Shown here in pieces: positions 1 through 9,205 of a DNA stretch of 64,000 nt (position 1 is the first letter of the stretch; each line of letters begins with the position of its first letter). Made by a program: the position numbers and the translations under genes. The notes beneath the pieces were generated by a model. That model did not search any database. It had not been told where the DNA came from and saw only the letters and a list, made by a program, of their open reading frames with translations. Origin of the DNA: Pseudomonadota bacterium. GTDB taxonomy: Bacteria > Bdellovibrionota > UBA1018. The stretch covers positions 310,001-374,000 of the forward strand of contig JAIXQO010000003.1 of the NCBI GenBank assembly GCA_027485695.1, in the 5' to 3' direction.

Positions 1-1853
1 GCATCGATCTCCACCACTTGATAGAGTTTAGCCTGCGCGACGAAAGAGGCGTTCGCGACGACGCTATCGGTAATGATGAATGATTCACCGATAGAAATCA
101 TTTCTCCCAAGCTCGAGATCACGCTCCGAAGTTCGGTCTCGCGTTCTGCCTCGTCCTTCTTGCCGAAACCTGGAGCAAGCACTTGATCAAGCGTTTTACC
201 AAGCTTACGGGTCATGAGTGGAACGAACAGGTTCTTAAATGGATAGCGATTCGCGGCCTTGAAGCTCGTCAGTGGACGAACGTGAGTGTACACGCGTGAC
301 ACGCCTGCATCGGCTGAACCACCCACGCCAAAAGGTTGCGCGACGCCGTTGACGATGAGTTTCGCTCCCGCGTTGACGACAACGCCGATGGAATCCGCCA
401 ACTGAAGCAAGTTGTCGGTACCGAGGTAACTGCCGGTCACGACGTCACGGCTGAGCACGAGGCTCCCGCTCACGAACGGGATCGCCCAAGTTTTCACGCG
501 GTTCTCAGACACCTTGCCGGTGCGCTCGAATTCTTCGAGTTGGCTCAGGAATTCAGTGGCGCGGCGGTCTTCGATTTTTTCATCGATATCGGTCTTGAAG
601 TAAGGAAGGTCATTCAGGACTCCCACGGCGTTCTCAAGCGCGATCGAGATCAGACGCGAGAGACCGAATCGACCGAGCTCGCCTGGAGAGAGTGGAGACT
701 CTGGATCACCGAATGAGAAACGAGTGGAATAGCCGGGCCAACGTTCACGGGTGACTTCGCCTTTTGCAAGATCGGGAGCGAGAGAGATTTTGTAGTCGGG
801 TTTAGGAAACTGGCGTTTCTGGTCGAGTTCTAAGAATTCACCCTCGATACCGATTTTTTCGAGGAGCGTTGATCGACGCGAATAGAGTTTCTGAAGCACG
901 AGTAAGCGAACGGCCTCCGGTAGCCTCGCGTACTGCGTGATTTTCTCCCAGTCTTCCTGACCGAGGGCAGCGATCCGGCGCGCGATCCAGCGAACGTCAT
1001 CGATGGACGGGCCGTATTCAGCGCGGTTCGGGTATTGAAGGCTCAAACCTTCGTTCACCACTAAGGCGCCTTGCCACTCGAATAAGTTCACACTCTCGGG
1101 AACATAGGTCAGTGAAAACGGAACCAGGAGTGCCGAGAGTAGGCGGCGATTCTGGATCGTGCTCGAGTAGAGGTTACCCTTGGCGAGATCGTAGATGTCG
1201 TCTTTGTCTTCGGTTACGAGCACGTCTTGAAGGGTGAGGGTGGTCGGAGTCTCGCCCACGATCCAGCGCGACTGCACGTCTCGAAACAGCTTGAGTTCAA
1301 GGTCGGTGAGAAACGCCTTCTTGTCGATTTCGGATGGGAAACGGATTTTGATTTGATCGACGACCGCAGAGGGCGCAATCTCGTAGCCGATTTTTGAAAG
1401 TAGTGCTTTGCGGAGGAGAATATTTCGAATGAGTGGGTCGAGCGATAATGCAAGCGCGACCGGCCGGTTCTGTGAGTCTTTGGCTCGGACAACGAACTTA
1501 AAAACTTCGGATGGTGCTGCCGCCGTCGAGAGAAATTCGGCTTCGGTGGTTTTTGCGAGTTCGATCTCGCGTTCACTCACAGGAATCTCCCCACCGATGC
1601 GGTCTTGCCAGATGTTGGTATTTGGATCTGGATTCACCTGGGACAGGTCTTGTCCCTGATTACGGAGCGCGACTGCTTCGGGCGGGGTTAGGATACGGCC
1701 CTGATAGTAAAGATCGGTCGAAACCGGAGTCTTGCGTGTATCGAGTGGGATAACTCCCTCAGGATTTGCGCCGGATGCATTCGAGGCGGTGAGAAGAATC
1801 GCGAAAAACGCGTGAATACCGACGTGAGAACGAAGGGAGGAGAGCAAACCCAT
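1..1853 (-). CDS. large exported protein of unknown function, 3' end outside the window
   Basis: The reverse strand is open without a stop from an ATG at 1853 to the window edge, giving at least 617 residues, so the C terminus is missing. The N terminus (MGLLSSLRSHVGIHAFFAIL, then small residues to about residue 28) looks like a signal peptide. The rest is mixed hydrophilic sequence rich in R, E and L, with no membrane segment or catalytic motif I recognise. There is no strong Shine-Dalgarno before the ATG, so the start is the least certain part. Short open frames on the opposite strand here are antisense shadows. The next gene (2063) diverges. The export prediction is reasonably safe; the function is unknown. 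Confidence 0.75.
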   Translation of the reverse strand, partial: MGLLSSLRSHVGIHAFFAILLTASNASGANPEGVIPLDTRKTPVSTDLYYQGRILTPPEAVALRNQGQDLSQVNPDPNTNIWQDRIGGEIPVSEREIELAKTTEAEFLSTAAAPSEVFKFVVRAKDSQNRPVALALSLDPLIRNILLRKALLSKIGYEIAPSAVVDQIKIRFPSEIDKKAFLTDLELKLFRDVQSRWIVGETPTTLTLQDVLVTEDKDDIYDLAKGNLYSSTIQNRRLLSALLVPFSLTYVPESVNLFEWQGALVVNEGLSLQYPNRAEYGPSIDDVRWIARRIAALGQEDWEKITQYARLPEAVRLLVLQKLYSRRSTLLEKIGIEGEFLELDQKRQFPKPDYKISLAPDLAKGEVTRERWPGYSTRFSFGDPESPLSPGELGRFGLSRLISIALENAVGVLNDLPYFKTDIDEKIEDRRATEFLSQLEEFERTGKVSENRVKTWAIPFVSGSLVLSRDVVTGSYLGTDNLLQLADSIGVVVNAGAKLIVNGVAQPFGVGGSADAGVSRVYTHVRPLTSFKAANRYPFKNLFVPLMTRKLGKTLDQVLAPGFGKKDEAERETELRSVISSLGEMISIGESFIITDSVVANASFVAQAKLYQVVEID

Positions 1854-2062
1854 GATCGCGCGATACTAAATCGATGCGACAGACGAGCGTAGGAAAAAAT
1901 ACGGGTCCGCGATCATGATTTATTCATCCCGATTGTTGAACGATCAGTGTTTCATCTCACAAATGTTCCGAGTGATTCAGAGAACGGGTTCTCTTGGGTT
2001 CAACGACGGGGAGTTCTCAATTGGTTGGGCCTTTTTGATGAAATCGAATAGTGGATTAAGTC

Positions 2063-3028
2063 ATGAAGCTTGCGGCGAGGGCCCTGATTCTTGGGGTATT
2101 GTTCATTTCTGAAGTTCAAGTGGTGCGAGCGAGAACGTTTGATGCTCCCTCGGTTCGTGAAACCTACGAACGACTGTTCGAAGAGACGAAGCAAGAATAT
2201 CAGCGATATTCTCTGCAAAAACAGCTCAATCCTGCCTACCTGGCATTCTCCGATGATCGGTATCTCACGCCAGAGTATGACGAAGTGGGCGGATTTCGGT
2301 TATCTCTCTACGGCATCAAGCTGTACGGACCCGACGGAAACTTGAGCGGAAAATTCGCGACGGACTTGGGGTCGCTCGCGACGCTGTTTCGTCACGAGTT
2401 CGGGCATTTGGTTTTTCGAAGTTATCTCTCCGCACTCGATAGTGGATTGAGGGGTGTCTATAAGCGCTTGGAAAACTACGGCGCGTGGAGTGAGCTTGCC
2501 AAAAAACGTGCACTCACAGTCGAAGAACAGCGCAAACGCGATTCGGACTACCAGGTTTTTCGCTCGGATGAATACCGCGCTCAGGTAGCGTTTTTTACCA
2601 AATCACTGACGTATCATGAGTTTTTTGCTGATGCCTTCGCAGTGCTGACACAGGATCGAGAGGGCGCGGTCTATGATTTGTTTCAAATCATGGGCGACGG
2701 GCATTTTCAGATTTCAAGCGCCCATTCTTTTAGGAATACACACCTAATTCGTGAAATCCAACCGGACGCCTGCCAAGGCGACAATCGAGCGTGCCTGGGG
2801 GCACTGAAGCCGATGATCTGGAACGCCTACCTGAGAAAACAACATGCACTCTGTGGTGGTTCACGCTGCTCAAGAGATCAGAAACTACAAGTCGCATACA
2901 GTGTGCTCGATCGATTGGCGCGAACGCTTTATGAGCAGATACGTGATGAAGATTTACTCTACTGGGTGGTCACCGAGTCGCGGTCGCGTGCGGAGCGGTT
3001 GGAGCAGCGGCTGAGCCGAGTATTTTAG
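2063..3028 (+). CDS. secreted gluzincin-like metallopeptidase (HEFGH)
   Basis: This 321-residue protein has a signal peptide (residues 1 to about 23). It carries a zinc-peptidase core HEFGH at 111-115 and a downstream segment SLTYHEFFADAFAVL at 182-196. E186 is the natural third zinc ligand, and the EFFAD pattern resembles the ExxxD of gluzincins. The C-terminal part has several cysteines (CQGDNRAC, CGGSRC), as expected for a protein oxidised outside the cytoplasm. A second protein in this window (43418-44506, minus) has the same two-motif layout, SLSYQEIFSDLFAVV, so they are probably paralogues. The substrate is unknown. It stands alone and converges on the lipoprotein gene at 3080. Confidence 0.8.
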   Translation: MKLAARALILGVLFISEVQVVRARTFDAPSVRETYERLFEETKQEYQRYSLQKQLNPAYLAFSDDRYLTPEYDEVGGFRLSLYGIKLYGPDGNLSGKFATDLGSLATLFRHEFGHLVFRSYLSALDSGLRGVYKRLENYGAWSELAKKRALTVEEQRKRDSDYQVFRSDEYRAQVAFFTKSLTYHEFFADAFAVLTQDREGAVYDLFQIMGDGHFQISSAHSFRNTHLIREIQPDACQGDNRACLGALKPMIWNAYLRKQHALCGGSRCSRDQKLQVAYSVLDRLARTLYEQIRDEDLLYWVVTESRSRAERLEQRLSRVF

Positions 3029-3069
3029 TTCGAACTCCCGTCCGGCGAATCGCGAGACGAGAGTTCGAA
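3029..3069. terminator. dyad between convergent genes, possible terminator
   Basis: A 9-bp perfect inverted repeat (TTCGAACTC at 3029-3037, GAGTTCGAA at 3061-3069) with partial inner pairing lies just after the stop of the metallopeptidase gene and before the stop of the opposing lipoprotein gene. No clear T-run follows on either strand, so it is not a canonical intrinsic terminator. Confidence 0.35.
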
Positions 3070-3079
3070 AATCTAGGCG

Positions 3080-3724
3080 TTATTGAATTTTCGTGAAAAT
3101 TTCCGGATCGAGTTTCTCGGGGCGACTGTCGGGTTTCTCCGAGTCGCCATTTCCCAGTTGCAACTCGTTACCTTGGATACGAAAAATGTCGTAGTCGAGG
3201 GCGCCCACGGTGGCCACTTTTTCTTCGTTACAGGTTTGTCCTGAAACATCTTGTTCAACGTTCAATTTCCATTCAGTTACGTCGCAGAGCTGGGTTTCGT
3301 TTGCGATCTCAACTCCTTGTTCGGTGCCGGGAGTATAGGTGACCGCCGTGATGCGGGTGTCAACTTCGGTGCCTTCGCCGAACGTTCCGCCGATTCGCTC
3401 GACGATTCCCGACATTTTAATAGTGATGTAGGGCGCTTCGGAGCAATCAGCGGTCGCGTACATGCTCGCGCGAGTCGTGACATCGGATTTTCCAATTTCG
3501 GTGACGGCACGCATGGAGCCCCAGCTGCCTTGTTTCATGCAGGCGGTTTGGTAAATGCCTTGTTGTTCGGCGGTGAATTTTGGAGATTCAATTTTTGCGA
3601 CATTCGTGGAGGTGTCTTTTGAGGCACCCGATGCGCTGGGCTGGGTGCCTTCGCTACTACAGCCAGCAACCACTAAACTCATTCCAGTTCCCAAGGCGAG
3701 CCACAGGTTTTGGTTTTTATTCAT
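3080..3724 (-). CDS. small lipoprotein of unknown function
   Basis: The 214-residue product starts MNKNQNLWLALGTGMSLVVA followed by GCSS, a clear signal-peptidase II lipobox (VVAGC). A serine/threonine-rich linker follows the lipidated cysteine. The rest is a soluble domain with three further cysteines that could form disulfides (TADCSE, TQLCDV, QTCNEE). A purine-rich AGGAGG stretch lies just upstream of the ATG. It diverges from the carboxylase operon at 3942. No family is recognised. Confidence 0.8.
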   Translation of the reverse strand: MNKNQNLWLALGTGMSLVVAGCSSEGTQPSASGASKDTSTNVAKIESPKFTAEQQGIYQTACMKQGSWGSMRAVTEIGKSDVTTRASMYATADCSEAPYITIKMSGIVERIGGTFGEGTEVDTRITAVTYTPGTEQGVEIANETQLCDVTEWKLNVEQDVSGQTCNEEKVATVGALDYDIFRIQGNELQLGNGDSEKPDSRPEKLDPEIFTKIQ

Positions 3725-3941
3725 TTTTCTTATCCTCCTTCGGATTCATCAGTGTGGACCGCCTTCTAGAGGTTGTGATCTCTTGCGTCAAGCTAAAACT
3801 GAATGCAGCGCGTAATTAGATGAATTTAACTCGAAAAATGCCTGAAATATCGTCCTCTTGCTTGGAGAATGGGGCCGCTTATGGCAACGTCGGACCACTC
3901 TTAATTTATAAACAGAAACCAAATCGAAGGACGCGTCGACC

Positions 3942-5504
3942 ATGCCCAAAGATTTAGAGAAGCTCGCTCTGTTAGAAGAAAAAAACCGCCAAGCATTCTT
4001 GGGAGGCGGCAAAGAACGGATTGAGAAACAACATCAAGCAGGCAAGCTGACCGCTCGCGAGCGGATAGAGACGCTTCTGGATCCCGGTTCCTTCGTCGAA
4101 CTCGATCGATTGATGACCCACCGATGCACGGACTTCGGGATGGAGAAGCAAAAATTTCTCGGCGACGGCGTTGTCACTGGATACGGCACGATTCACGGCA
4201 AGACGGTTTATCTTTTTTCCCAAGACTTCACGGTTTTTGGTGGGAGCTTATCGGGCGCTCATGCTCAAAAAATCTGCAAGGTCATGGACCTCGCCATCCG
4301 TGCTGGTGCTCCGGTCATTGGTCTCAATGATTCGGGCGGCGCGCGCATTCAAGAAGGCGTGGAGAGTCTCGGTGGTTACGCGGAGATTTTCTGGCGCAAT
4401 ACACAGGCGAGCGGCGTGATCCCGCAGATCAGCGTGATCCTCGGGCCATGCGCAGGTGGGGCGGTTTATAGTCCTGCGATTACCGATTTCATTTTCATGG
4501 TCGAGAACTCCTCCTACATGTTTGTCACCGGTCCAGATGTGATCAAGACCGTCACGCATGAGGAAGTGACCAAAGAAGCGCTCGGTGGCGCCGAGACGCA
4601 TTCTGAAAAAAGCGGCGTGAATCATTTTGTCTATCCAGATGAGCGCGCTTGTTTAGAGGGAGTTCGAAAACTCCTTTCGCTCGTTCCGATGAATAACCTC
4701 GATTCCGCACCTCGCGTGAAATCCGAGGACCCATCCAATCGCATTTGCAAAGCGATCAACGACATTCTGCCGGATTCTCCGCAGAAACCGTATGATATGC
4801 GCAAGGTGATCGAAGACGTCGTTGATCAGGGCGATTTTTTCGAAGTGCATGCGGGCTACGCAAAAAACATCCTCTGCGGATTCGCTCGCTTAGGCGGCGA
4901 GACCGTCGGTATCGTCGCGAACCAGCCTCAGCACTTGGCGGGTTGCCTGGACATCGATGCATCGCTCAAAGGCGCTCGTTTCGTACGCTACTGTGATTCG
5001 TTTAACATTCCACTCATCACTCTTGTCGATGTCCCAGGATTCCTCCCAGGCACAGCTCAAGAGTACGGCGGGATCATCAAACACGGCGCGAAACTGCTCT
5101 ATGCATTCGCCGAGGCTACCGTGCCGAAATTGACCGTCATCACACGCAAGGCCTACGGCGGAGCCTACGACGTCATGGCCTCCAAGCACATCCGTGCGGA
5201 TTTCAATTTCGCGTACCCGATCGCGGAAATCGCGGTCATGGGTCCGGATGGGGCGATCAATATCCTGTACCGTAAGGAACTCGCTGAGGCTGAGAAGAAT
5301 GGCACGCTCGTTCAAGAGCGCGCACGTCTCACTGACGTCTATCGTAAGACGTTCGCGAATCCCTATAAGGCTGCCGAACTTGGATACATCGACGAAGTGA
5401 TCGAGCCAGAAATGACTCGCACGCGTTTGATTCAAGGGCTCAAGGCGCTCACCGGTAAACGTGAAGCGCTCCCGAAACGTAAACACGGTAACATTCCGCT
5501 GTAA
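3942..5504 (+). CDS. pccB: propionyl-CoA carboxylase carboxyltransferase (beta) subunit
   Basis: This 520-residue protein has normal length for the carboxyltransferase subunit that moves CO2 from carboxybiotin to propionyl-CoA (or acetyl-CoA) to form methylmalonyl-CoA. Both crotonase-fold halves are present. The N-terminal half has [18 protein letters not shown] and [16 protein letters not shown]. The C-terminal half has [20 protein letters not shown] and [14 protein letters not shown]. It is first in a four-gene operon with 14 bp to the next gene. The downstream methylmalonyl-CoA mutase argues for propionyl-CoA as substrate. An AAGGA lies 10 nt before the ATG. Acetyl-CoA carboxylase activity cannot be excluded by eye. 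Confidence 0.93.
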   Translation: MPKDLEKLALLEEKNRQAFLGGGKERIEKQHQAGKLTARERIETLLDPGSFVELDRLMTHRCTDFGMEKQKFLGDGVVTGYGTIHGKTVYLFSQDFTVFGGSLSGAHAQKICKVMDLAIRAGAPVIGLNDSGGARIQEGVESLGGYAEIFWRNTQASGVIPQISVILGPCAGGAVYSPAITDFIFMVENSSYMFVTGPDVIKTVTHEEVTKEALGGAETHSEKSGVNHFVYPDERACLEGVRKLLSLVPMNNLDSAPRVKSEDPSNRICKAINDILPDSPQKPYDMRKVIEDVVDQGDFFEVHAGYAKNILCGFARLGGETVGIVANQPQHLAGCLDIDASLKGARFVRYCDSFNIPLITLVDVPGFLPGTAQEYGGIIKHGAKLLYAFAEATVPKLTVITRKAYGGAYDVMASKHIRADFNFAYPIAEIAVMGPDGAINILYRKELAEAEKNGTLVQERARLTDVYRKTFANPYKAAELGYIDEVIEPEMTRTRLIQGLKALTGKREALPKRKHGNIPL

Positions 5505-5518
5505 GGAGAGAGGACTCT

Positions 5519-7057
5519 ATGAAAAAACAACACAAAGTCCTCATCGCCAATCGCGGTGAAATTGCGATTCGCGTCGCCCGCACCGCCAAGGCGCTGGGTC
5601 TTAAGACGGTCGCCGTCTACTCTGAGGCGGATCGTTTCGCCGAACACGCTCGCTACTGTGACGAAGCCTATTTCATCGGTGGTGCTGCACCCAAGGACAG
5701 TTACATCAACGTTGAGAACGTTCTTGCGGCCGCCAAAAAAAGCGGTGCGACCCTCATTCACCCGGGCTACGGATTCTTGTCTGAGCGTCCTCATTTCGTC
5801 GAAGCTTGCAACAAAGCAGGATTCACGTTCGTCGGACCCACCGCTGAGAGCATGAGGGTGATGGGCGATAAGATCACTGCACGTAAGACCATTGATGATC
5901 TCGGTCTCCCACGTGTTCCCGGCAGCCCAGGCGCCGTAAAAGACGGCAGAGAAGCTCAGTCGTTCGCCGACAAAATCGGCTATCCGGTTCTCCTCAAGGC
6001 CGCAGCCGGCGGAGGGGGCAAAGGCATGCGTCGCGTGGATAAGTCTGATGAGATCTCGTCCGCATTCGAGAGCGCGAGCCGTGAATCCCTCGCCGCGTTC
6101 GGGGATGGCGCGATGTACGTCGAAAAACTGATCCTGGAACCGCACCACGTCGAGATCCAAGTATTTGGCGATGGCAAAGGCGGCGCCGTTCACTTGGGTG
6201 AACGTGAGTGCTCGATCCAACGCCGTCACCAGAAAGTCTGGGAAGAGAGTCCCGCGCCAATCTTGAATGTTCATCCGAAAACACGAGAGAAAATGTTCGA
6301 AACCGCGCTCAAGATCACCTCGCACATTCAGTATGCGGGCGCAGGAACGCTGGAGTTCATCGTCGACGGACAAGGTAGTTTCTATTTCTTGGAAATGAAC
6401 ACGCGCCTTCAGGTCGAGCACCCGGTCACGGAATGGGTGACGGGGGTGGACCTGGTCGCTTGGCAGTTGAAACTTGCGATGGGTGAACTCACGCTCCCCA
6501 AAATTCCAGAGCGTCGGGGTGCTTCGATCGAAGTTCGTCTCTATGCCGAGGATCCGAAATCATTCCTTCCCGCGCCGGGCCCTATCGAGACCGTCCGGTT
6601 CCCGTCCGGCGCATTTGTTCGCGTCGATACCGCGTTCACCGAGAGTGGAGAAGTGAGCATGAACTATGATCCGATGATCGCCAAGATCTCCGTCTGGGCG
6701 GAGAATCGCGCAGATGCGATCGGACGGATGCGTGTCGCTCTCACCGAAACTCGAGTAGAAGCTCCACAATCGGCGAATGGTGAGAAAAAAGGTTCTCTGA
6801 GGACGAACCTCGATTTCTTGAGCCGTCTCTGTTCGAACCGCGATGTTCTCGAAGGGGATACGCCAACGGATTTGATCGCCACCAATCCAGAACTCGTCGC
6901 GCCCGCGACCGCCGAGCCTTCTGCAGAAGAAGCCCTGGCACTGGCGCTCTACGAGAGCTTGCTTGCACAGACCCCTGTCGCTTCCACGGAGTCTGAAATC
7001 GTCAGCGCTGGTTCAGTTTGGGCGAGAGTCGCTCGCGAAGAAGGAGTCCGTCGATGA
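5519..7057 (+). CDS. pccA: biotin carboxylase subunit of propionyl-CoA carboxylase
   Basis: This ATP-grasp biotin carboxylase of 512 residues opens with the typical VLIANRGEIAIRVART and carries the glycine-rich loop KAAAGGGGKGMR. The catalytic region has ECSIQRRHQKVWEE, FLEMNTRLQVEHPVTE and the closing PMIAKISVWAENR. It charges biotin with bicarbonate at the expense of ATP. It lacks the C-terminal biotinyl domain found in fused PccA proteins; that domain is supplied by the next gene, which overlaps it by 4 bp (ATGA). An AAGGAGAG sequence lies 6-7 nt before the start. The last 80 or so residues are less conserved and may form the contact with the carrier. Confidence 0.92.
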   Translation: MKKQHKVLIANRGEIAIRVARTAKALGLKTVAVYSEADRFAEHARYCDEAYFIGGAAPKDSYINVENVLAAAKKSGATLIHPGYGFLSERPHFVEACNKAGFTFVGPTAESMRVMGDKITARKTIDDLGLPRVPGSPGAVKDGREAQSFADKIGYPVLLKAAAGGGGKGMRRVDKSDEISSAFESASRESLAAFGDGAMYVEKLILEPHHVEIQVFGDGKGGAVHLGERECSIQRRHQKVWEESPAPILNVHPKTREKMFETALKITSHIQYAGAGTLEFIVDGQGSFYFLEMNTRLQVEHPVTEWVTGVDLVAWQLKLAMGELTLPKIPERRGASIEVRLYAEDPKSFLPAPGPIETVRFPSGAFVRVDTAFTESGEVSMNYDPMIAKISVWAENRADAIGRMRVALTETRVEAPQSANGEKKGSLRTNLDFLSRLCSNRDVLEGDTPTDLIATNPELVAPATAEPSAEEALALALYESLLAQTPVASTESEIVSAGSVWARVAREEGVRR

Positions 7058-7581
7058 GCCGGTACAAAGGATCTGTTGGCAAAATAAATGTAGAACTGCT
7101 CTCGGTTCCTCAAGGCAACGAAGGCAAGTTGCTCGCTCGTCTCAATGGTGAGCCCGTCGAAGTTCTTTTTCGCCGTGATGCCCAGGGCTTGATGGTTGAG
7201 TTTCCGCATGGCGTGTTTGAATTCGACTTCAACGGCGAGTGGGATGAAGGTTTAGGGAAACGCGTTTTTACGACGCGTCTCCGAAACTCGGATGCGTTCC
7301 AAGGTCCGTATCGATTTCAATCGTCTGAAGAAAAAACGATTGGCGGCGGTGCAAGTGGCGCGAAACGCGCGATCAAGGTCAAGGCGCAGATGCCGGGCAA
7401 GATCGTTAAACTTCTGGTCAAGGTCGGCGACACGATCGCCAAGGATCAACCGCTTCTCGTGATGGAAGCGATGAAGATGGAAAACGAGATCCGAGCTACG
7501 GCACCAGGAGTCGTCGAATTAATTGGCGTCGAAGCGGGACAAGCAGTCGAAACGGGTGCTGAGCTCGTTCGTATTCAATAA
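7054..7581 (+). CDS. biotin carboxyl carrier protein of the propionyl-CoA carboxylase
   Basis: The 175-residue protein ends in a biotinyl domain with the canonical MEAMKMEN, placing the biotinylated lysine at K141. It is preceded by KVKAQMPGKIVKLLVKVGD. Residues 1 to about 100 form a separate N-terminal region, probably the linker or BT-like domain that docks on the carboxylase core. The start at 7054 is chosen because AAGGAG lies 8 nt upstream and the ATG overlaps the TGA of the biotin carboxylase gene; the frame is open further upstream. It acts as the swinging arm between the two preceding gene products. Confidence 0.9.
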   Translation: MSRYKGSVGKINVELLSVPQGNEGKLLARLNGEPVEVLFRRDAQGLMVEFPHGVFEFDFNGEWDEGLGKRVFTTRLRNSDAFQGPYRFQSSEEKTIGGGASGAKRAIKVKAQMPGKIVKLLVKVGDTIAKDQPLLVMEAMKMENEIRATAPGVVELIGVEAGQAVETGAELVRIQ

Positions 7582-7590
7582 CGAGGATTC

Positions 7591-9195
7591 ATGGAAAAGA
7601 AAAAAGCCGAACAGCTCGAACTTTTCACCCGCTCGCAAGTTCCGGTCAAAGAACTCTACACGAGTGCGGATTTGCCCGCTGGCGATTCATCGGAGTGGCT
7701 AGGAGCTCCCGCGAAATATCCTTTCACTCGCGGTGTTCAAAAAGACATGTACCGCGGGCGCCTCTGGACCATGCGCCAGTATGCGGGTTTCGGAACTGCC
7801 GAAGAATCGAACCGTCGATACAAGTACCTGCTCTCTCAGGGCACGATGGGTTTGTCAGTCGCGTTCGATCTACCGACTCAGCTGGGGTACGATCCCGATC
7901 ATCCGCGCTCCAAGGGCGAGGTCGGCAAGGTCGGGGTATCGCTTGCGACCTTGGATGAGATGCGGACTCTGTTTAACGGAATCGATCAGGCCAAAGTATC
8001 GACCTCGATGACGATCAATGCGACCGCAAGTACGCTGCTGTCGTTCTATATTCTGGCCGCCGAGGAGAACGGCGCCAAGCGATCTGAACTGCGTGGGACC
8101 GTGCAGAATGACGTGCTCAAAGAATACATCGCTCGCGGCAATTATATCTATCCAGCCAAGGGTGGACTCCGTCTCACGACCGATATGTTCGAGTGGTGCT
8201 CGAAAGAGGCCCCCAAGTGGAATCCGATCTCGATTTCTGGCTACCACATCCGCGAAGCCGGTTCGACGGCCGTGCAGGAGCTGGCGTTCACGTTCTCAAA
8301 CGCGATCACCTATGTTCAGTCCGCAGTCGATCGTGGACTACCTGTCGATCAATTCGCGGGACAGCTTTCGTTTTTCTTCAACGTGCATTCGGATTTCTTC
8401 GAAGAGATCGCCAAGTTCCGCGCCGCTCGTCGTATCTGGGCCAAGATCATGCGGGATCGATTCCAAGCGCAAGATCCGCGTAGCCAAATGCTGAGGTTTC
8501 ATTCTCAGACCGCAGGATCCACGCTGACCGCGCAGCAGCCGCTGAATAACGTCGTTCGTGTTTCTCTCCAGGCATTGTCGTCAGTCTTAGGTGGGACGCA
8601 ATCTCTGCACACAAACTCGTTCGATGAGGCGCTAGCACTACCGACGGAGGAGAGCGCCAAGCTCGCTCTTCGTACGCAACAGGTCATCGCATATGAGACG
8701 AACGTCAACCAGACGGTCGATCCGCTCGCTGGGAGCTATTTCATCGAGAATCTGACGAGTGAACTTGAATGTCGCGCGTGGGAACTCATCGAAGAGATCG
8801 ATCGCCAAGGCGGCACGGTTCGTTCGATTGAGAACGGTTCGATTCAGAATCAGATCCTGAACAGCGCCTACCAAGATCAGCGCGCGATCGACGAAGGTCG
8901 CATCAAGGTCGTGGGTCAGAACTGTTTCCAAGAAAAAGAAACGACCAAAGTCGATCTGATGCGAATCCCAGCCGAGCTCGAACGGGCCGCGGTGGAGCGT
9001 ATTCGAGCCTACCGTTTGAAGCGCACCCAGTCCGAGACGGATCAAGCACTCCGCCAACTCAAGGAAGCTGCGGGGGCGGACGGAAACCTTCAAGAGCGAA
9101 TTATGCAGTCCGCCCAGAAAGGTGCCACGCTCGGCGAGATCTCCGACGCTCTCCGCGAAGTGTTCGGGCAGTACCAGGAATATTCCGGCTTTTGA
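7591..9195 (+). CDS. methylmalonyl-CoA mutase, catalytic subunit without B12-binding domain
   Basis: This 534-residue protein is the TIM-barrel catalytic subunit that isomerises methylmalonyl-CoA to succinyl-CoA. Diagnostic segments are YAGFGTAEESNRRYKYLLSQ, GLSVAFDLPTQLGYDPDHP, ISISGYHIREAGSTAVQE and TQSLHTNSFDEALALPTE. It ends LREVFGQYQEYSGF and has no C-terminal cobalamin domain (no DxHxxG). It therefore belongs to the two-polypeptide type and needs a separate small B12-binding subunit. That subunit, the epimerase and the G-protein chaperone MeaB are not in the window. It follows the carrier gene by 9 bp, so carboxylation and rearrangement of propionyl-CoA are co-expressed. Confidence 0.92.
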   Translation: MEKKKAEQLELFTRSQVPVKELYTSADLPAGDSSEWLGAPAKYPFTRGVQKDMYRGRLWTMRQYAGFGTAEESNRRYKYLLSQGTMGLSVAFDLPTQLGYDPDHPRSKGEVGKVGVSLATLDEMRTLFNGIDQAKVSTSMTINATASTLLSFYILAAEENGAKRSELRGTVQNDVLKEYIARGNYIYPAKGGLRLTTDMFEWCSKEAPKWNPISISGYHIREAGSTAVQELAFTFSNAITYVQSAVDRGLPVDQFAGQLSFFFNVHSDFFEEIAKFRAARRIWAKIMRDRFQAQDPRSQMLRFHSQTAGSTLTAQQPLNNVVRVSLQALSSVLGGTQSLHTNSFDEALALPTEESAKLALRTQQVIAYETNVNQTVDPLAGSYFIENLTSELECRAWELIEEIDRQGGTVRSIENGSIQNQILNSAYQDQRAIDEGRIKVVGQNCFQEKETTKVDLMRIPAELERAAVERIRAYRLKRTQSETDQALRQLKEAAGADGNLQERIMQSAQKGATLGEISDALREVFGQYQEYSGF

Positions 9196-9205
9196 TAGTT
9201 CAGAG

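Noticed and set aside
336-1659. Several short open frames on both strands
   Set aside because: They lie within the edge-truncated exported protein frame that stays open through the whole region.
5432-6421. A 329-residue open frame on the minus strand
   Set aside because: It is antisense to the well-supported biotin carboxylase gene, has no ribosome-binding site and no domain pattern.
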